Assembly (NCBI GenBank): GCA_014529385.2
Contig: CM043958.1
Coordinates: 124,208,817 to 124,270,816, forward strand
Length of the DNA stretch: 62,000 nucleotides
Origin: Adiantum capillus-veneris
Taxonomy: Eukaryota; Streptophyta; Polypodiopsida; Polypodiales; Pteridaceae
Direction of reading: 5' to 3'
The position numbers and the translations under genes are program-made. A model generated the notes under the pieces. It was not told where the DNA came from. It was given only the letters and a program-made list of their open reading frames with translations, and did not search any database. Of this stretch, positions 9,741 through 21,900 are shown piece after piece (within the stretch, counting starts at the first letter, position 1; each line of letters opens with the position of its first letter).

Positions 9741-12700
9741 TTAAGAGATCTCTCTCTCATCCTCGCATAACTCAGCATAACTTCCTATATCTATATAGAG
9801 CTCTCCGTTTAAACACATATCCTCTGTTTCATTTTGTAGCTCCTCTACATGCACCCCATATAGAGTAGTAGCATCTTGATGCTCGTCTGGCACCACCGCA
9901 GCGGCTTCTGATTGAGCATCTTCTCTGATCTCCTCCATTGATGTCGTTGTGATTGGCACATGGTAGCCTTCATACGTCCTTGCACTACGAGGGGCTACCT
10001 CTATGACGTACCACCAGTTTGATGTAGACTTTGTAGGATGAAATATTACCTGCCAGAGCCACATAACTTACATGAGAGCTTTCAAGCACATAACTTGTAA
10101 AAGGGGGATGTTAACTATTTAGATACTTACGTGTTCACAATGCTCGGGTAGTACGAAAGTGTCTCTTAGGTCAGTCCATTTCTTAGTAGAATCCACCTCA
10201 AGAAAACCAGACTCTCCTCTACGCACAGTAGCGTTGCGACCCTCCATGATTATCTTGAACCATTGCACGTCGAACAAGTCGACACAAAATCCTCTGTAAT
10301 CGATCCTCAAAATCTCTTGCAGCGTGCCGAAGTAAGTGAGTTCCGCCACCACAGGATCTGCATCAGAGGAACGTCGTCGACTAGACTGTTCAAATTTTGC
10401 CATGATTCCACAATCTTGAGTAAAACGCTTTTTGTCGATTCGTTCCACCCTAAAATGTCGACCTTTACACCATGCTGCTGTGTATGACTTATACTACAAC
10501 GAACAAAGATTATGAGTGTCCGTTCAAACGTTTATAAATAAAGTCACTTGCTAGTCGTACATTGCAAACTTACCTTGGTCGCGCAACCCCGAGAGTACTC
10601 CCACTCTTCTTCAGTCACTTCGTCACCGCATTGTTATGCGCTTTTCAATTGGTTGTGCAACCATCTTAAGCTCATGAAGGTTGGTAGGCTCTCCAGAACC
10701 GCTGGATAGTGCATCGGTGGTCGTCTTCCCCGTCTCCACTCGATTCGTGCCCTTTGTCGCTCTTGCTTTGCATCCTCGTATTGTGAAATCCACTTTTGCA
10801 TCACTGGATTGTGAAGCATGCAAAATCGGTTGATTTTAGCCTCTAGATCTTCCGTCATCTTCTTCTCAACACCGAGATTGCACATGACAATCCCAGATAT
10901 GCGCTCATCATCTATGGTTCGCCATAGCGTGTCCCGGGATTTATCAAATCCGTCTAGCCACTCTCCAATGTACACTAGGGACTCTGATACCAACCAACTT
11001 TCTGCCATGCTACCCTCCGAGTGTGCCTTTTGACGCACATATCCCTTAAGCGTTTTCATGAAACACTCTAAGAAGAACATCCATCTGGAATGAACTGTGC
11101 CAGCTATTTCCACCTCATCAACTATGTGAACAAGAAGATGCACCTGAATGGTTAGCATTGTAGTAGGAAAATGTTTCTCAAACATGCACACAAGCTCCGC
11201 AGCATTTAGTTTGGCGAATGGTATGGAGTCTACGTTGATCTCCTTTTGTGAGATCCATTGCACTAGCTTTGCAAGTTTGTAGATTGTGTTACGGATGTCG
11301 AGAGACAAACATCCCTCAATGGCAATCGGTAAAATAAACTGTAAAGTATGTGCAGCAATGATATTAAAGTCCACATTTTATGCAATGATATTAAAGTCCA
11401 CTATGAACGTACCTGACACATTTTATGCCAATCGTGTGACTTCAAACCGGTAAGCTTTCCTTCTTTAGTAAAACACGTTTGGAGCGAGTGCATTACGCCA
11501 GTGGGGGTCCGCAAAGATCGAATGGTCTCTTTTACTTTGCGTTCTTGGGCTCTTGTGAAAATCCATGGTGCTTTAGGGAGTTTTATCGATCCATCAGACG
11601 CTGTTTGCGGCCAATATTGCTCCATACGATCCACATTTCTAAGGTCAACTCTGGCTCCCAAAGTATCTTTCTTGCCGGTCAGATGGTCCCATAGTAGATT
11701 ACCCACATTCTTGAATATGTGCATTGGATCGAGCAAGTGATTGATCATGAGTCGGGGCCAGTATGGTAACTCGTACCATAGAGATAGTCTCTTCATCCCT
11801 GGAGGCAATCCGTCATCGCACATCTCCTTCTGCTCTAACCATGCTTGTGCAGACATCCTTGGTGGCTCTCTTCCCAAAAAGCCGTCGCGTAACACATGAT
11901 TCTCGGAAGATACGCTTGATGACCTTCGTAGATTTGCTTCTTCAGTGAGGGTGCCCTACGTGCATTCAGTCTAGGTCCACATGTGACACATGCTCTGTAT
12001 CCGCTTGTTTGAAGCCCTGCATGTATACACATGATAATAGATCAACTATGGGAAAAAACAAGATTTACAGTGTCTGAGTGAGGAGTGTCAATAGATCACC
12101 TGAGCATTCTGTTAGCCCGGGATAGTCATGCATGGTCCACATTAGAATGCCTCTGATCAAAGCATTCCGTCGTCCTGTGTGTCGGCTCATATCCACCACC
12201 TCTATGCCAATCCACAATTGTTGTAGCTCTTCCAATAGTGGACGAAGATACACATCCATATTCCCCACTTTATATCGCCCTGGCACAATCAAGCTTAGCC
12301 ATAGGTGCCCCTTCTTCGTAGTCAACCACGGGGGAATGTTGTAGTTGACGATGACAACGGGCCATACACTGTAAGATGTTGATCTTTGACCAAATGGATT
12401 TACGCCATCCGTAGCTAGGCCTAAGCGCAAATTTCGAGCTTCCCTGGCAAAATTCGACCATGTTCCATCTATATGTTTCCACGCTACGCAATCTGTAGGA
12501 ATTCGTAGCACACCATCCGAAGATTTATTCTCCTCATGCCATGATGCTAGGGCGGCCATGGACTTACATTCGAAGAAATGCTTGATGCGAGGAAGCAGAG
12601 GGAAATGTCGCAAAACCTTTTGTGGAATTTTTGTCCCGTGGAGATCTACTCGATATCTTTCGGAATCACATTTCGGACACTTCTCCATGTCTATGTATTC

Positions 12701-13468
12701 CCCTCTGAAAATAATGCAGTCATTAGGACAAGCGTGGATAGAATTGTAATCCATCCCCAAGTTTCGCAAAATCTTTCTTGCTTCATCTCGGGAATCTGGC
12801 ATCACATTGTCAGCTGGTAGTATGTGCTCTTTCAGCAATCTACACAACATAAAAATATGATACAGTCGTGTAAAAATCTATCAGATCATTATACATTTCG
12901 AGTTTTATTAAAGTAAACTAATTGTAATAGATCACCTGAAAAGCGCTGTGACGCTAGTGTCACTCCATCCAAACTTTGCCTGCATGTTGAGAAGAACCAG
13001 GAGTGCTTTCAATCTAGACATACGTGCTCCATTATACAATGGCGTATCGGCTTCACTTTTCATATCATCATAGATAAGCCTTTCTGAATCCATGATCGTC
13101 TCGATCATTTCATCAATCTCGGGCTCAAACATTTCCTCGTTGGGAATGTGCTCTGCATGATCATCCCCCGAGCTGTCAGAGGCTACATCGTGTGGCCGCA
13201 CATATGCTGCTTGACCAAAGCACCTGCGAACATGTCTATTGGGTTGCAAGATTGCTGCTTGTTGGCCAGCGTCAGAGTCCGACGAGTTATAATTGGCAAC
13301 AACTCGATCTATAATAGATGGATCGAACTCGTCAAATTCGCGAATGTGCTGCAAAGAAACATGTCTTGCCCATCGCACAACATGCTTGCATTGATTACAA
13401 GGACATAAGACCCTCGTTGAGAGATAGGTGTTTCGGTTGGACGATCCCACATCCTCGTCGCTACTCAT
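9741..13468 (-). pseudogene. CACTA transposase (TNP2/TNPD type), 6 exons, broken by one frameshift and one stop
   Basis: The inferred exons are 13468-12936, 12839-12100, 12016-11413, 11338-10574, 10493-10131 and 10049-9741, all with GT-AG borders. They total 3314 nt, one short of a multiple of three. Exon 1 encodes the transposase-associated domain with a CPCNQC zinc-like motif. Exons 2-3 encode the TNP2 core, including LRLGLATDGVNPFG, GILMWTMHDYPGL and LLDPMHIFKNV. Exon 4 holds DUF4218 (SRWMFFLECFMKTLKGYV, SEGSMAESWLV). Exons 5-6 hold DUF4216 (YFGTLQEILRIDY). The frame shifts by one base near 11905 in exon 3, and an in-frame TAA lies at 10634-10636 in exon 4. The enzyme would cut and join the CACTA ends. 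As read it is inactive, unless the two lesions are sequence errors. Confidence 0.88.
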
Positions 13469-13533
13469 AATGAGGATAAAAAACTTATAACCTGGACAAC
13501 AAATTTAATATTCTATTGGCATTCTTCGTCTTA

Positions 13534-13596
<63 letters not shown>

Positions 13597-13880
13597 ACCT
13601 CACATTCTCTAGTCATGTCCAATCCCCGCACACCTCGGTCTAGAGGTGCACGGAGATCAGAACCACCGGGTTATAATCTCGTCTTTATTGGTCAATACCT
13701 ATATTTGTGGGTACAAGAAATATACACACGCACGTCTACATGATACTGTATGTAGTGGACAAAACCCCTTTGCCTCTTCTCTAGCTGTAGCACTTCACAG
13801 CATCTTAACATCTTTTCACAGTAGATCTTTTCATTGTTCGTCTAACTCTAAACCCTAAACCGTAAGTAATTCTTGCGTGG
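13469..13880. other. Upstream region of the CACTA transposase gene with (CT)n
   Basis: It contains a CT microsatellite at 13534-13595 just upstream of the transposase start, then mixed sequence. The 5' untranslated part and promoter of the minus-strand transposase should be here, but I cannot point to a clear TATA box. Confidence 0.5.
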
Positions 13881-14052
13881 ACTCGATCTAACGTAAATAA
13901 GCGTAAATCTAAATAAACGTAAATCTAACTAAAAATAAACCTAAATCTAATTTAACGTAAGTCTACATCTAACCTAATCTTTAACGTCTTTTGGGATAGT
14001 TTCCTACGACGTTAAAACTCTCTTCTTCTTGTGTGTGTGTGTGTGTGTGTGG
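13880..14052 (+). repeat. CACTA filler direct repeat, copy 1
   Basis: The block contains AT-rich phrases of the form ACGTAAATCTAA and ends with GATAGTTTCCTACGACGTTA and a GT tract. A diverged second copy occurs at about 14550-14735 in the same orientation. It is non-coding and internal to the CACTA element. Confidence 0.8.
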
Positions 14053-14549
14053 GTAAACCTAAATAAACCTAAGTCTAATCTAATATAACATAAATCTAAA
14101 TTTAACGTAAATTATGTTATATTAAAAATAAAGAACTAAACTAACAGGGATTATAAGAACCTTAAAACTGATTTAACACATAATTTTTCACATATCTCGG
14201 CAAGAGTTGGCATTCTCATCACTAAAGATGTGAGAGTTAACTTCCGGCGGTGACGCTGCCTCATCTCCATCCACATCTGACGACAGCAATTGGCCCTTTA
14301 GACCGTTCTTGCTCTTGTTACTAACTTTGAAGTTGCTGTTGAATGACTAGAGGTTGTCTAGATGGTCATTGTGTCGGGGATGTAGTGACTCTTGCCGCCC
14401 TGAAGATCCACCTTCTTCTCTATCTTCTGAAGACATTTCACCAGTACTTTTGGATCGACGGAGCCCACCATGAGTGAAGGCAACAATACCCTATATTCCA
14501 TTGAGGGCTTTCTTCACCCGCTTCATGCAGGCATCGCAGTCTATGGAGA
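14053..14549. other. CACTA filler between the two direct-repeat copies
   Basis: The first part is AT-rich. From about 14200 to 14540 the composition is closer to coding sequence (for example near 14270-14460), but every frame contains stops. It may be a captured gene fragment; I do not recognise it. Confidence 0.4.
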
Positions 14550-14735
14550 CCTAAATCTAATCTAATATAACGTAAATCTAAATCTAGCGTAAATAAACGT
14601 AAATCTAGTTAAAAATAAACCTAAATCTAATTTAATGTAAGTCTACATATAACCTAATCTTTAACGTCTTTTAAGATAGTTTCCTGCGACGTTATAACTC
14701 TCTTCTTCTTGTGTGTGTGCGCGTGTGTGGATGTG
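14550..14735 (+). repeat. CACTA filler direct repeat, copy 2
   Basis: This is the same ordered phrases as at 13880-14052 with scattered substitutions, again ending in TTTCCTGCGACGTTA followed by CTTCTTCTTGTGTGTGTG. The spacing between copies is about 670 bp. Confidence 0.8.
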
Positions 14736-14904
14736 TGTGCCAATAAAAAGAGATAAATGGTATAACCTTTCTATCACCCATGCCAAGTATGATAGATTGA
14801 TTATGCCATTTCCCTCTTGAATAATAGGTCTTGAGTTCAACTCCTCGTCGGCTAGATCTTTAGGTCTTTTAATTTTAATTAGTTTCCTACGACGTTAAAT
14901 TAGT

Positions 14905-15110
14905 TTCTCTCTCTTTCTCTCTCAATGTGTGTGCGTTTTTTTGGATCGTATGCATGTTTTCTCTCTCTTTTCCTCTCTCAATGTGTGCGTTTTTTGTTTA
15001 TGCATATTCTCTCTCTCTTTTCCTCTCTCAATGCGTGCGTTTTTTGTTTATGCATGCTCTCTCTCTCTTTTTCTCTCTCAATGTGTGTGTGCATTCTTTG
15101 TTTATGTATG
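14905..15110 (+). repeat. Minisatellite, about 58-60 bp period, 4 copies
   Basis: Each unit consists of CT-rich sequence, CTCTCAATGTGTGCG, a T-rich stretch and GTTTATGCAT. Copies start near 14905, 14960, 15015 and 15065 and diverge slightly. It lies in the CACTA 5' filler. Confidence 0.8.
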
Positions 15111-15119
15111 TGTGTGTGT

Positions 15120-15136
15120 GCGTTTTTGTTTTTGTT

Positions 15137-15176
<40 letters not shown>

Positions 15177-15294
15177 AACACTATGTGTGTGTGTGTATGT
15201 GTGTGTGTGAGAGAGAGAGAGAGGGAGAGAGAAAGAGGGGAAGGGAACATGAGAATGAGGAGAGGGAAGGAGCATACCTGGCTCTCCTTCCTCT

Positions 15295-15325
<31 letters not shown>

Positions 15326-15360
15326 GAGAAGAAAAAGAGAGAGAGAGAGAGAGTGAGGGA
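15120..15360. repeat. Compound microsatellite block in the CACTA 5' region
   Basis: Alternating tracts of (CT)n at about 15141-15174, (GT)n at 15183-15209, (GA)n at 15209-15222, (GT)n at 15299-15325 and (GA)n at 15335-15352. Overlapping open frames in this block come from the repeats and are not genes. Confidence 0.9.
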
Positions 15361-15448
15361 GAGCGTTACCTGCTCCTTGCTTGAGGGCGCCGAAAAACTC
15401 AGATATGAGATCTGAGTTTTTGGGCGCGCTCGGTTATTTTTTTAGCCC

Positions 15449-15560
15449 AGCCGGCGTCGCTATAAGCGTCGCAAATTTACAAAGAAATTTGCGACGCTCA
15501 TAGCGACGCCGGGAATTTTTTTTTTGAGCGTGGCTGTGTGAGCGTCGCTAATATGAATAG
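15449..15560. repeat. Right subterminal repeat region of the CACTA element, with near-perfect palindrome
   Basis: Copies of GCGTCGCT/AGCGACGC mirror those at the left end. Bases 15454-15512 form a near-perfect palindrome: CGGCGTCGCTATAAGCGTCG and AAATTT pair across a 6-base loop with AAATTT and the complementary GCGACG motifs. These are the expected binding sites for the element's accessory protein. Confidence 0.85.
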
Positions 15561-15575
15561 CCTCTTGTAGTGATA

Positions 15576-16092
15576 CTTATGGACTTGCAAGACAAAATGA
15601 TGTTGGAAGTACAAGCACTAACGTAAATCGCAAAATCTCATAGTCTAGACCTAATACTGCACACCAAAACTTGTATCAAGACCAGACACCACCACCACAG
15701 AAGCAAGGGAATTTCAGACCTAGGAATCCAATCTTTACAAGAAATGGACCACTCAACATGCCACCTCATCTAGAAGGAAATCAACAACCTCAAGGATAAA
15801 ATCAAGCCAATAGAACTTAGAATGCTCAAGGTGGAGGAAATCCATCAAACGTTCATCTCCATGTAACCATTGCAGATGAAAGAGAAAATAAAGAAATTTT
15901 AGTTCCTTTTGGACTTCCTAATGCTCCAACATTGTTCCATATTGTTGCAATTGAAATATCTCCAGGACAAGATTATAATTGAATATCTTATGTAATAGTT
16001 AATTTAGCTTATATTTATACAGAGTTTTAAACTTAATTATCCAGATTTCATGTCGAGGTGAGGACACCTGAAATTTTTCAAGTGTGGGAGGA
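15576..16092 (+). pseudogene. Post-gag remnant of element A with vestigial RT motif and polypurine tract
   Basis: This is the continuation of element A after the CACTA insertion. The text is Gln/Asn/Pro-rich (DQTPPPQKQGNFRPRNP near 15680-15735), typical of the region after a gag zinc knuckle. It then jumps to LVPFGLPNAPTLFHIV near 15900-15948, close to the reverse-transcriptase motif MPFGLTNAPATF. Protease, most of RT, RNase H and integrase are absent, so an internal deletion fused gag to a sliver of RT. The purine-rich GTGGGAGGA at 16084-16092 directly precedes the 3' LTR and is the likely polypurine tract. Confidence 0.65.
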
Positions 16093-16981
16093 TGTAAGGT
16101 CCCCAATTTTTGGGTCTCTTTGAAAAAAGAAAAATAGATTTCAACTACTTCGTGAAATTTTGGATTTAAATGTTTATTTGGCAATGGTTTTGTAAGGTTA
16201 TAAATTGAAAAGCAAGGTCGTTTTCATGTTCTGGTATGTCAAACAAACGTTTGGTTCAATTTTGGAAAAATCTTCTTTTTAAAGCTTTTTCATGCTTTTT
16301 GGTGCTTTTTTATAAAAAGCACGGCCAAATCTTTAATCTGTGAGTTCCAAGGAAGCTATGGTTCAATTTTGTAAAAGTATACCTTTTAAGCGCTTTTCAC
16401 ACTATTTTTAGCTTTTCATGAATTTTAGTGTTTTTCAGTGAAAAGCGATCCCGCTTTCTTACTGGGGTAGACGAGGGGAACCCGTGGTTCAATTTTAGAA
16501 AATGTAGTTTTTTTTTCTTTTTATGCTATTTTTAACTTTTCGTCCTTTTCAGCATTTTTGAAAAGCAACGTGCTTTTTAGGATGACCTAAACATAAAAAT
16601 ATTATGTTGTCACTGCTGCATATAAAAATGACCATTAGGTGAAGAAATGGGATTAAACAAATTTTTTACAAGAATTATTTTTATAAAAAGCGTCATCGTA
16701 TATACACTGGGGTAATACGGAGAAAGTCATAATTATGTCGGGGCATCATGGTACAACATAGCTTAGTCACGGTCACATTAGTTGTTGGGACACCGTCCAA
16801 TTAATCAATTTTTACTACAAAAATTAAAGGGAAGTGGACAGAGTTTACCGCCAAAAGCAAAGCCATGTTTTTAGAAACGGCTAGAATCTTTTTTCCAAAA
16901 GCTTGCAACTAATCCTGGTAGAAGAGGGGGCGCCTTGTTTAGCTTGGACAACACTCTAGTCTCGTAGAGTGCCTAAAAATG
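16093..16981 (+). repeat. 3' LTR of element A, block 1
   Basis: It begins TGTAAGGTCC and is collinear with 5' LTR positions 3231 to about 4105. It stops at the TATA-like region where chromovirus B is inserted. The last five bases (16977-16981, AAATG) are one copy of B's TSD. Confidence 0.85.
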
Positions 16982-17689
16982 TGTAACATTTAATGCACTA
17001 CTAACTTGTGTGGAGTGGAAATTGATAACATAGTGAACATTTCATTAAGAACAAGTTCCTAATGAGCATAGAGAGAGTACTTAATTTGAGAAAGCAACAT
17101 AGCAATTTACACCTAGCTAATTTGGCATTGACAATACCTGAAAAGAGAGAGAAATAGAACAATTGACAACAATTGAGGATCGGATTTACATGGAGCCGGT
17201 CCCCCTCCATAAAGGCTTTGTATTATAGCTTCTCCCATCAAAGGAGACTTTTGTACAATACAATCTTTGTGTTCCTTGACAAAACTAGTTGTTGCAATGA
17301 ATAAGGAAACTTCATGCACCAAATTATTCTTGAAAAGCACAACTAGTGTCCCTAGCCTTAGTCCCAAGACCTCACACACCTTCAAAAATGGTGAGAGCTA
17401 GAGGGAATGAGGATAGATTGAGAGGAAGAAGATGTATCTTATGAGAAAAAAGTATTCTCCTCACATAATCACTGTAATAGCATAGCTTAGCTTAGTAATT
17501 AGCATGGTAGAGGAGATGAGTATGCCATTGAAGCTTGGCTCTTGGTTGGATTTGCATTCCATAGCCAAGAGTTGTTGGTGTAGGCCTCTACTTCTCAATG
17601 CTTGGAGAAGAAGAAGCTCCTTCTTCTTCTTCTTGCACACATGAGTTGTGTGTGTGTGTGTGTGTAGCAATGTGTTAGACTAAAATGCA

Positions 17690-17729
<40 letters not shown>

Positions 17730-18567
17730 CCCCCTTGGTCAACCCCTCTTGCAAATTACTCATGCTGGCTTCCCATTGGCCCCTGCAGAGCTTAGATAAT
17801 CACACATTAGAAGCATAATTGATAGTCTTGTGACATGTGTCCCCCTTTCCCCTTTTGTGATAGATGTAGGTAATCAAATAATTCATTTAAACTCTCATTG
17901 GACCTTTTTGTCTTCTGGGCCAATAGGTATCAGGCAAGCCATTGGGCTGCTGGATGCTCATTGGACCCCTTGGTAGACTCTCCAATAGTCTTCTAGGGAG
18001 ATAAATTTCTATTGGTTCTTTTATCAAGCATTTTTAAATTGATTAGACTAATTTTACTCTAGCCTAATTCTCATTGGTCCACCTTTATGGCCATCCAATA
18101 GGATTTGAGGGGAAATTGGGAGCAACTAGCCTAGGAGCCTGCCATGTGTCCATTCTTCCCTTTGGGGAGAGCTTGGGAATGTGTGTGTGTGTGTGTGTGT
18201 ATTTCTCTCTCATCCCTACCATTAGGGCTCGCCCCCTCTTTCCTAGGGATATGGGAAGACTTTTTAGTCTTCCCATGACCATTCAATTTTCCCCTACTTT
18301 GGCTATTGGACAATACAATTAAATTGCGGAATTTTAGCCTATGGAAGTCTTAATGGATCTGAGCCTTGGGTCTTTTAAGCCCCATTGAAGCACATTGCTA
18401 TTTTATAGACTGTCCCCCTTTGGATCCCTTTTTTCCCTCCTTTGAATCCCTGACAGAGGCCGGTCTAGAAGCCGTACTAGCTTTTACTCCCCTGGTACTT
18501 CCCCATATTAAATGATTAGTTTAACATGAAAATCATTTGGGAGAATTAGATATTAGTTTTTATGACA
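16982..18567 (-). repeat. Left (3') LTR of element B
   Basis: The 1586-bp LTR matches the right LTR of B and both LTRs of C along its length. It contains (GT)n at about 17648-17666 and 18181-18201, (CT)n at 17694-17727, and a cluster of ATTGG/CCAAT pentamers between about 17770 and 18310. The purine-rich tract needed for plus-strand priming flanks it at 18568-18580. Confidence 0.9.
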
Positions 18568-18580
18568 TTACCTCTCTCTT
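18568..18580 (-). other. Polypurine tract of element B
   Basis: The plus strand reads TTACCTCTCTCTT, that is AAGAGAGAGGTAA on the element strand, directly before the 3' LTR. Elements C (30432) and D (before 45113) have the same tract. Confidence 0.75.
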
Positions 18581-18929
18581 GAAATCATAATCGCCCTCGA
18601 CTATGAGATGTAGAGAAGATAAAGCCTAGTCATTAGTTCGTTTGCTAGCAGGTAGAGGATCCCTATTTTACCCTATGACACTGTTCCAGAATGGATGACT
18701 AGTCCATTTGGTGCTTGAGATCCTTAATTGCTGTAATCATGTCTGCACTTTAGCCCTTATCAATCATCCATAGTAGAGTGACAAGCTCTAACTTGGTGTT
18801 CGGGGGACGTTGTCTCCACAAACATGATCCTAAGCATGCATAATTCTTAACATTGTGCACAATAAAGAAAAAGAGAGTCTTATAAGACAAAAAACTTTGT
18901 TCATTTAAACATATTTACATTTGCTTACT

Positions 18930-21900
18930 CTAGGGAATCATTGTAAGCATTGACAAGGTTTAGGTTATCCTTTAATTGTATGCCTTGCATCCATCTAGCA
19001 ACTTCAAAAGGACAATTTTTATACTTGATAAGATATTGTCAGATAGTCTTACCGCCTCTCAATACCTTGTCTTCATGCCGGAGAATAGACTCGGGATGCA
19101 ACACCTCTTCTTGGTCCTATCTTAGGTGGGTCTTCAATGATTGCTTCTTGAGGTGGCACTCCTTTGTAAGGCTTTAGTAGGCTCCCCTCGAAAGCATTGT
19201 GTATGAGACAATGGTTGGGCAACTTGAGTTGATAGGTCATCTCATTGATTGGCCTAAGAATCCAAAAGGGACCATAGTACTTTTTTGCTAACTTAGCATA
19301 GTACTTTTGATGTCCTGTAGAATTCTTGCCCTCGTGTGTCTTAATCGAACCTTGGGAAACTTAAGCAGGACCGAGTCATTTTGTTTAAAGGCTAGGGCTC
19401 TTTTGCGCTTATCAGCAACAGCCTTTTGCCTTTGCTGAGAGATGGATATAGAATTCTTAATATTTTGAAAAGATTCTTGCAGGTGTCGGCTATATTCATC
19501 TTCTACATCGAAGATCTTCCCATGTACCATGAGTAGCAAGGGACTTTTTGATCTTCCCTCTATCACCTCAAAAGGTGCTTTTCCCGTGGAAGTATGTATC
19601 ATGTTATTGTAAGCATACTCCACTAAAGGTCAGTACTTCTCCCATTGGGACTTTTGATCTACTTCTGTGACATAAGCTTTTAGTAGATCAAGAATTGTTA
19701 AGTTAGCTATTTCACTTTGGCCATCCATTTGGGGATGGTAGGCCAAAGAGAAGTTTAGCTTTGTACCTAAATTCTCAAAGAGACCCTTCCAAAAATTACT
19801 GGTCATTTTAGGATCTCTATCCGACACTATAGACATTGCAAGCCATGGTATTTGAAGATTTGTGATATAAAGAGGGTTGCCATTTGATGGGCCTTGATAG
19901 TCTTTTGGACAAGTGTGAAATGTGCTTGTTTGCTAAACCTATCTACTATCGTCTATATTTGTGTATTCCCATGGATAGACTTGGGAAATCCAAAGATAAA
20001 ATCCATGGATATTCTCTCCCATGGTGAATTAGGGATTGGCAAAGGTTGAAGCAATCTAGGTTGCTTCCCGCACGAGGAGGAGTATGAGATTCATACATTA
20101 CTGTCTCACGTAGTGAGTTAGTAACGCATAGTCTATTGCCATAGAGAGGATAACCATGTTGTAGGGTAAATGGTTCTTCCTTTTTCCCTAGTGCAAGGGC
20201 TGAAATCACATCTCTAAAATCGGGATCGATAGCGTACTCATCTATCATAGAAGATAGATCATTGTGAGTTGATATGGATACCACATTCACTCTCGGTCGT
20301 CTTGAGAGTGCATTGGCCACTTGATTATGCTTGCCAGCAATGTGAGCAATATGAAAATGAAATTGCAAAAGGAAATTTACCCAACTCATTTAGTTGTCGG
20401 AGAGCTTGATTTGCGTCATGAAGTACTTAAGGCTTTGGTGGTCTATTCACAAAATGAAAGGAGTCCCAAATAGATAGTGCTTCCACAAATCTAGAGCATG
20501 TCCTTCTCATATATGACTAGAGCTTGCTCAACAGGGTTGAGCCTTTGAATTTCATAGTCTATGGCATGCCCTTCTTGGAGAAAAACAGCTCCAAGGAAAT
20601 CACCACAAGCGTCAATGGCTTTGAGAGATTTGGCAGTGTAAGCATATGTTGAGAGATAAGCTTCTCTTTAAGCTTTTCAAAAGCATAGTTCTCCTTGGTG
20701 GACCATATATGCCTATCATTTTCCTTTGTTAGGTCATGTAATGGTCTCGTGATTTGTGAGAACTTTTCTATGAAGTGTTTATAGTATGCACACATATCTA
20801 CTAATAGCTTCTTAGTTCATGCAGATTCCTTAGATTAGGACATACTTTTATCACCTCTAACTTTGATGGATCCATTTGGATGCCATCTTGAGAGATAATG
20901 TGACCTATATACTGAATTGCTTGTAAGAAAAATTCACTTTTCTTTTGATTAATATAAAGTTTATTCTCTCGTAAAACTTGAAATATTACCTAGAGGTGTT
21001 GCTTGTGTGCGTCTAATGAATTAGAGTAGATGATTATATCATCAAAGAACACTCCAGTAAAGGTTCGGAGATGTTTGAATAGCTTCAAAATCAAGCGGTT
21101 AAATGTGGCTGGTGCATTGGTCAAGCCAAAAGGCATGACAATGTACTTGCAAAGACCACACGTAGTGCGAAATGCGGTCTTTACAATGTCTTGATCAACT
21201 ATCCTTATATGATGGTATCCACTTTTTAGGTCAATCCTACTGAAGTAGGTCGACCCTTTTAGCTTATCAAATAGGTCTTCTACCTGTGGAATGGGAAACC
21301 TATTCTTGATAGTGATCCTATTTAGTGCTCTATAGTCGACACACATTCAATATGTGCCATCTTTATTTTGCACTAATAACACTAGTGAACAAAATGGAGA
21401 TGAGCTAGGCCTAACCATGCCTTTCTCAACCAACTCATGCACTTGCCGCATAATCTCCTCTTTTTGGCTTGGGAAACTCGATAAGGAGGTTTATTAGGTG
21501 GTGAGATTCCTGGAAGAAGTTTAATTGCATGGTCATCATCCCCTCATTTGGGAGGTAGTTCACAACGAATGTCGTCAATAAAAACATCTTGGAATCCCTT
21601 GAGGAACTTGGATAGCTCTAATTCCTTTTGATTAGCTATATTCTCTTTTGCTAAAACATTAGGTTCATTTTGAGAATCTTGAAGAAAAATTATGTACACG
21701 AAAATAATGCTCTTTATTGACTTATTGAAAGCTTGCTTATGTACAATGGGTATGGTACTACCCTACTTATTAGCATCTATGTACATATCTTTTTCCCTAA
21801 ACCTAAAGTAGATTTTCCTTTCAGGGAATTTAACATTGGAAGCCATGCGATCTGATTGAGAGGAGGGATGGAGAATCCTCCTTGTCCACATAGCTTTGGA

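Larger units (their letters stand above)
7558..15572 (-). mobile_element. CACTA (En/Spm) DNA transposon, 8015 bp, near-complete
   Basis: Both ends carry the perfect 12-bp terminal inverted repeat CACTACAAGAGG (7558-7569 and the complement at 15561-15572). The flanking 3-bp TSD is ATA (7555-7557 and 15573-15575). Subterminal regions at both ends are packed with the motif AGCGACG in both orientations. The two genes run on the minus strand, so the functional 5' end is at 15572: transposase first, then an accessory En/Spm-type gene. The element sits in the gag remnant of element A, and removing it plus one TSD copy rejoins the flanks. Conserved termini and one intact gene suggest it was active recently or could be cross-mobilised; the transposase itself carries two lesions. 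Confidence 0.95.

Noticed and set aside
14925-15415. Overlapping open frames of 93-162 codons on both strands
   Set aside because: They arise from CT, GT and GA repeats and the minisatellite; composition is Ser/Leu/Val/Cys or Arg/Glu repeats with no domain.
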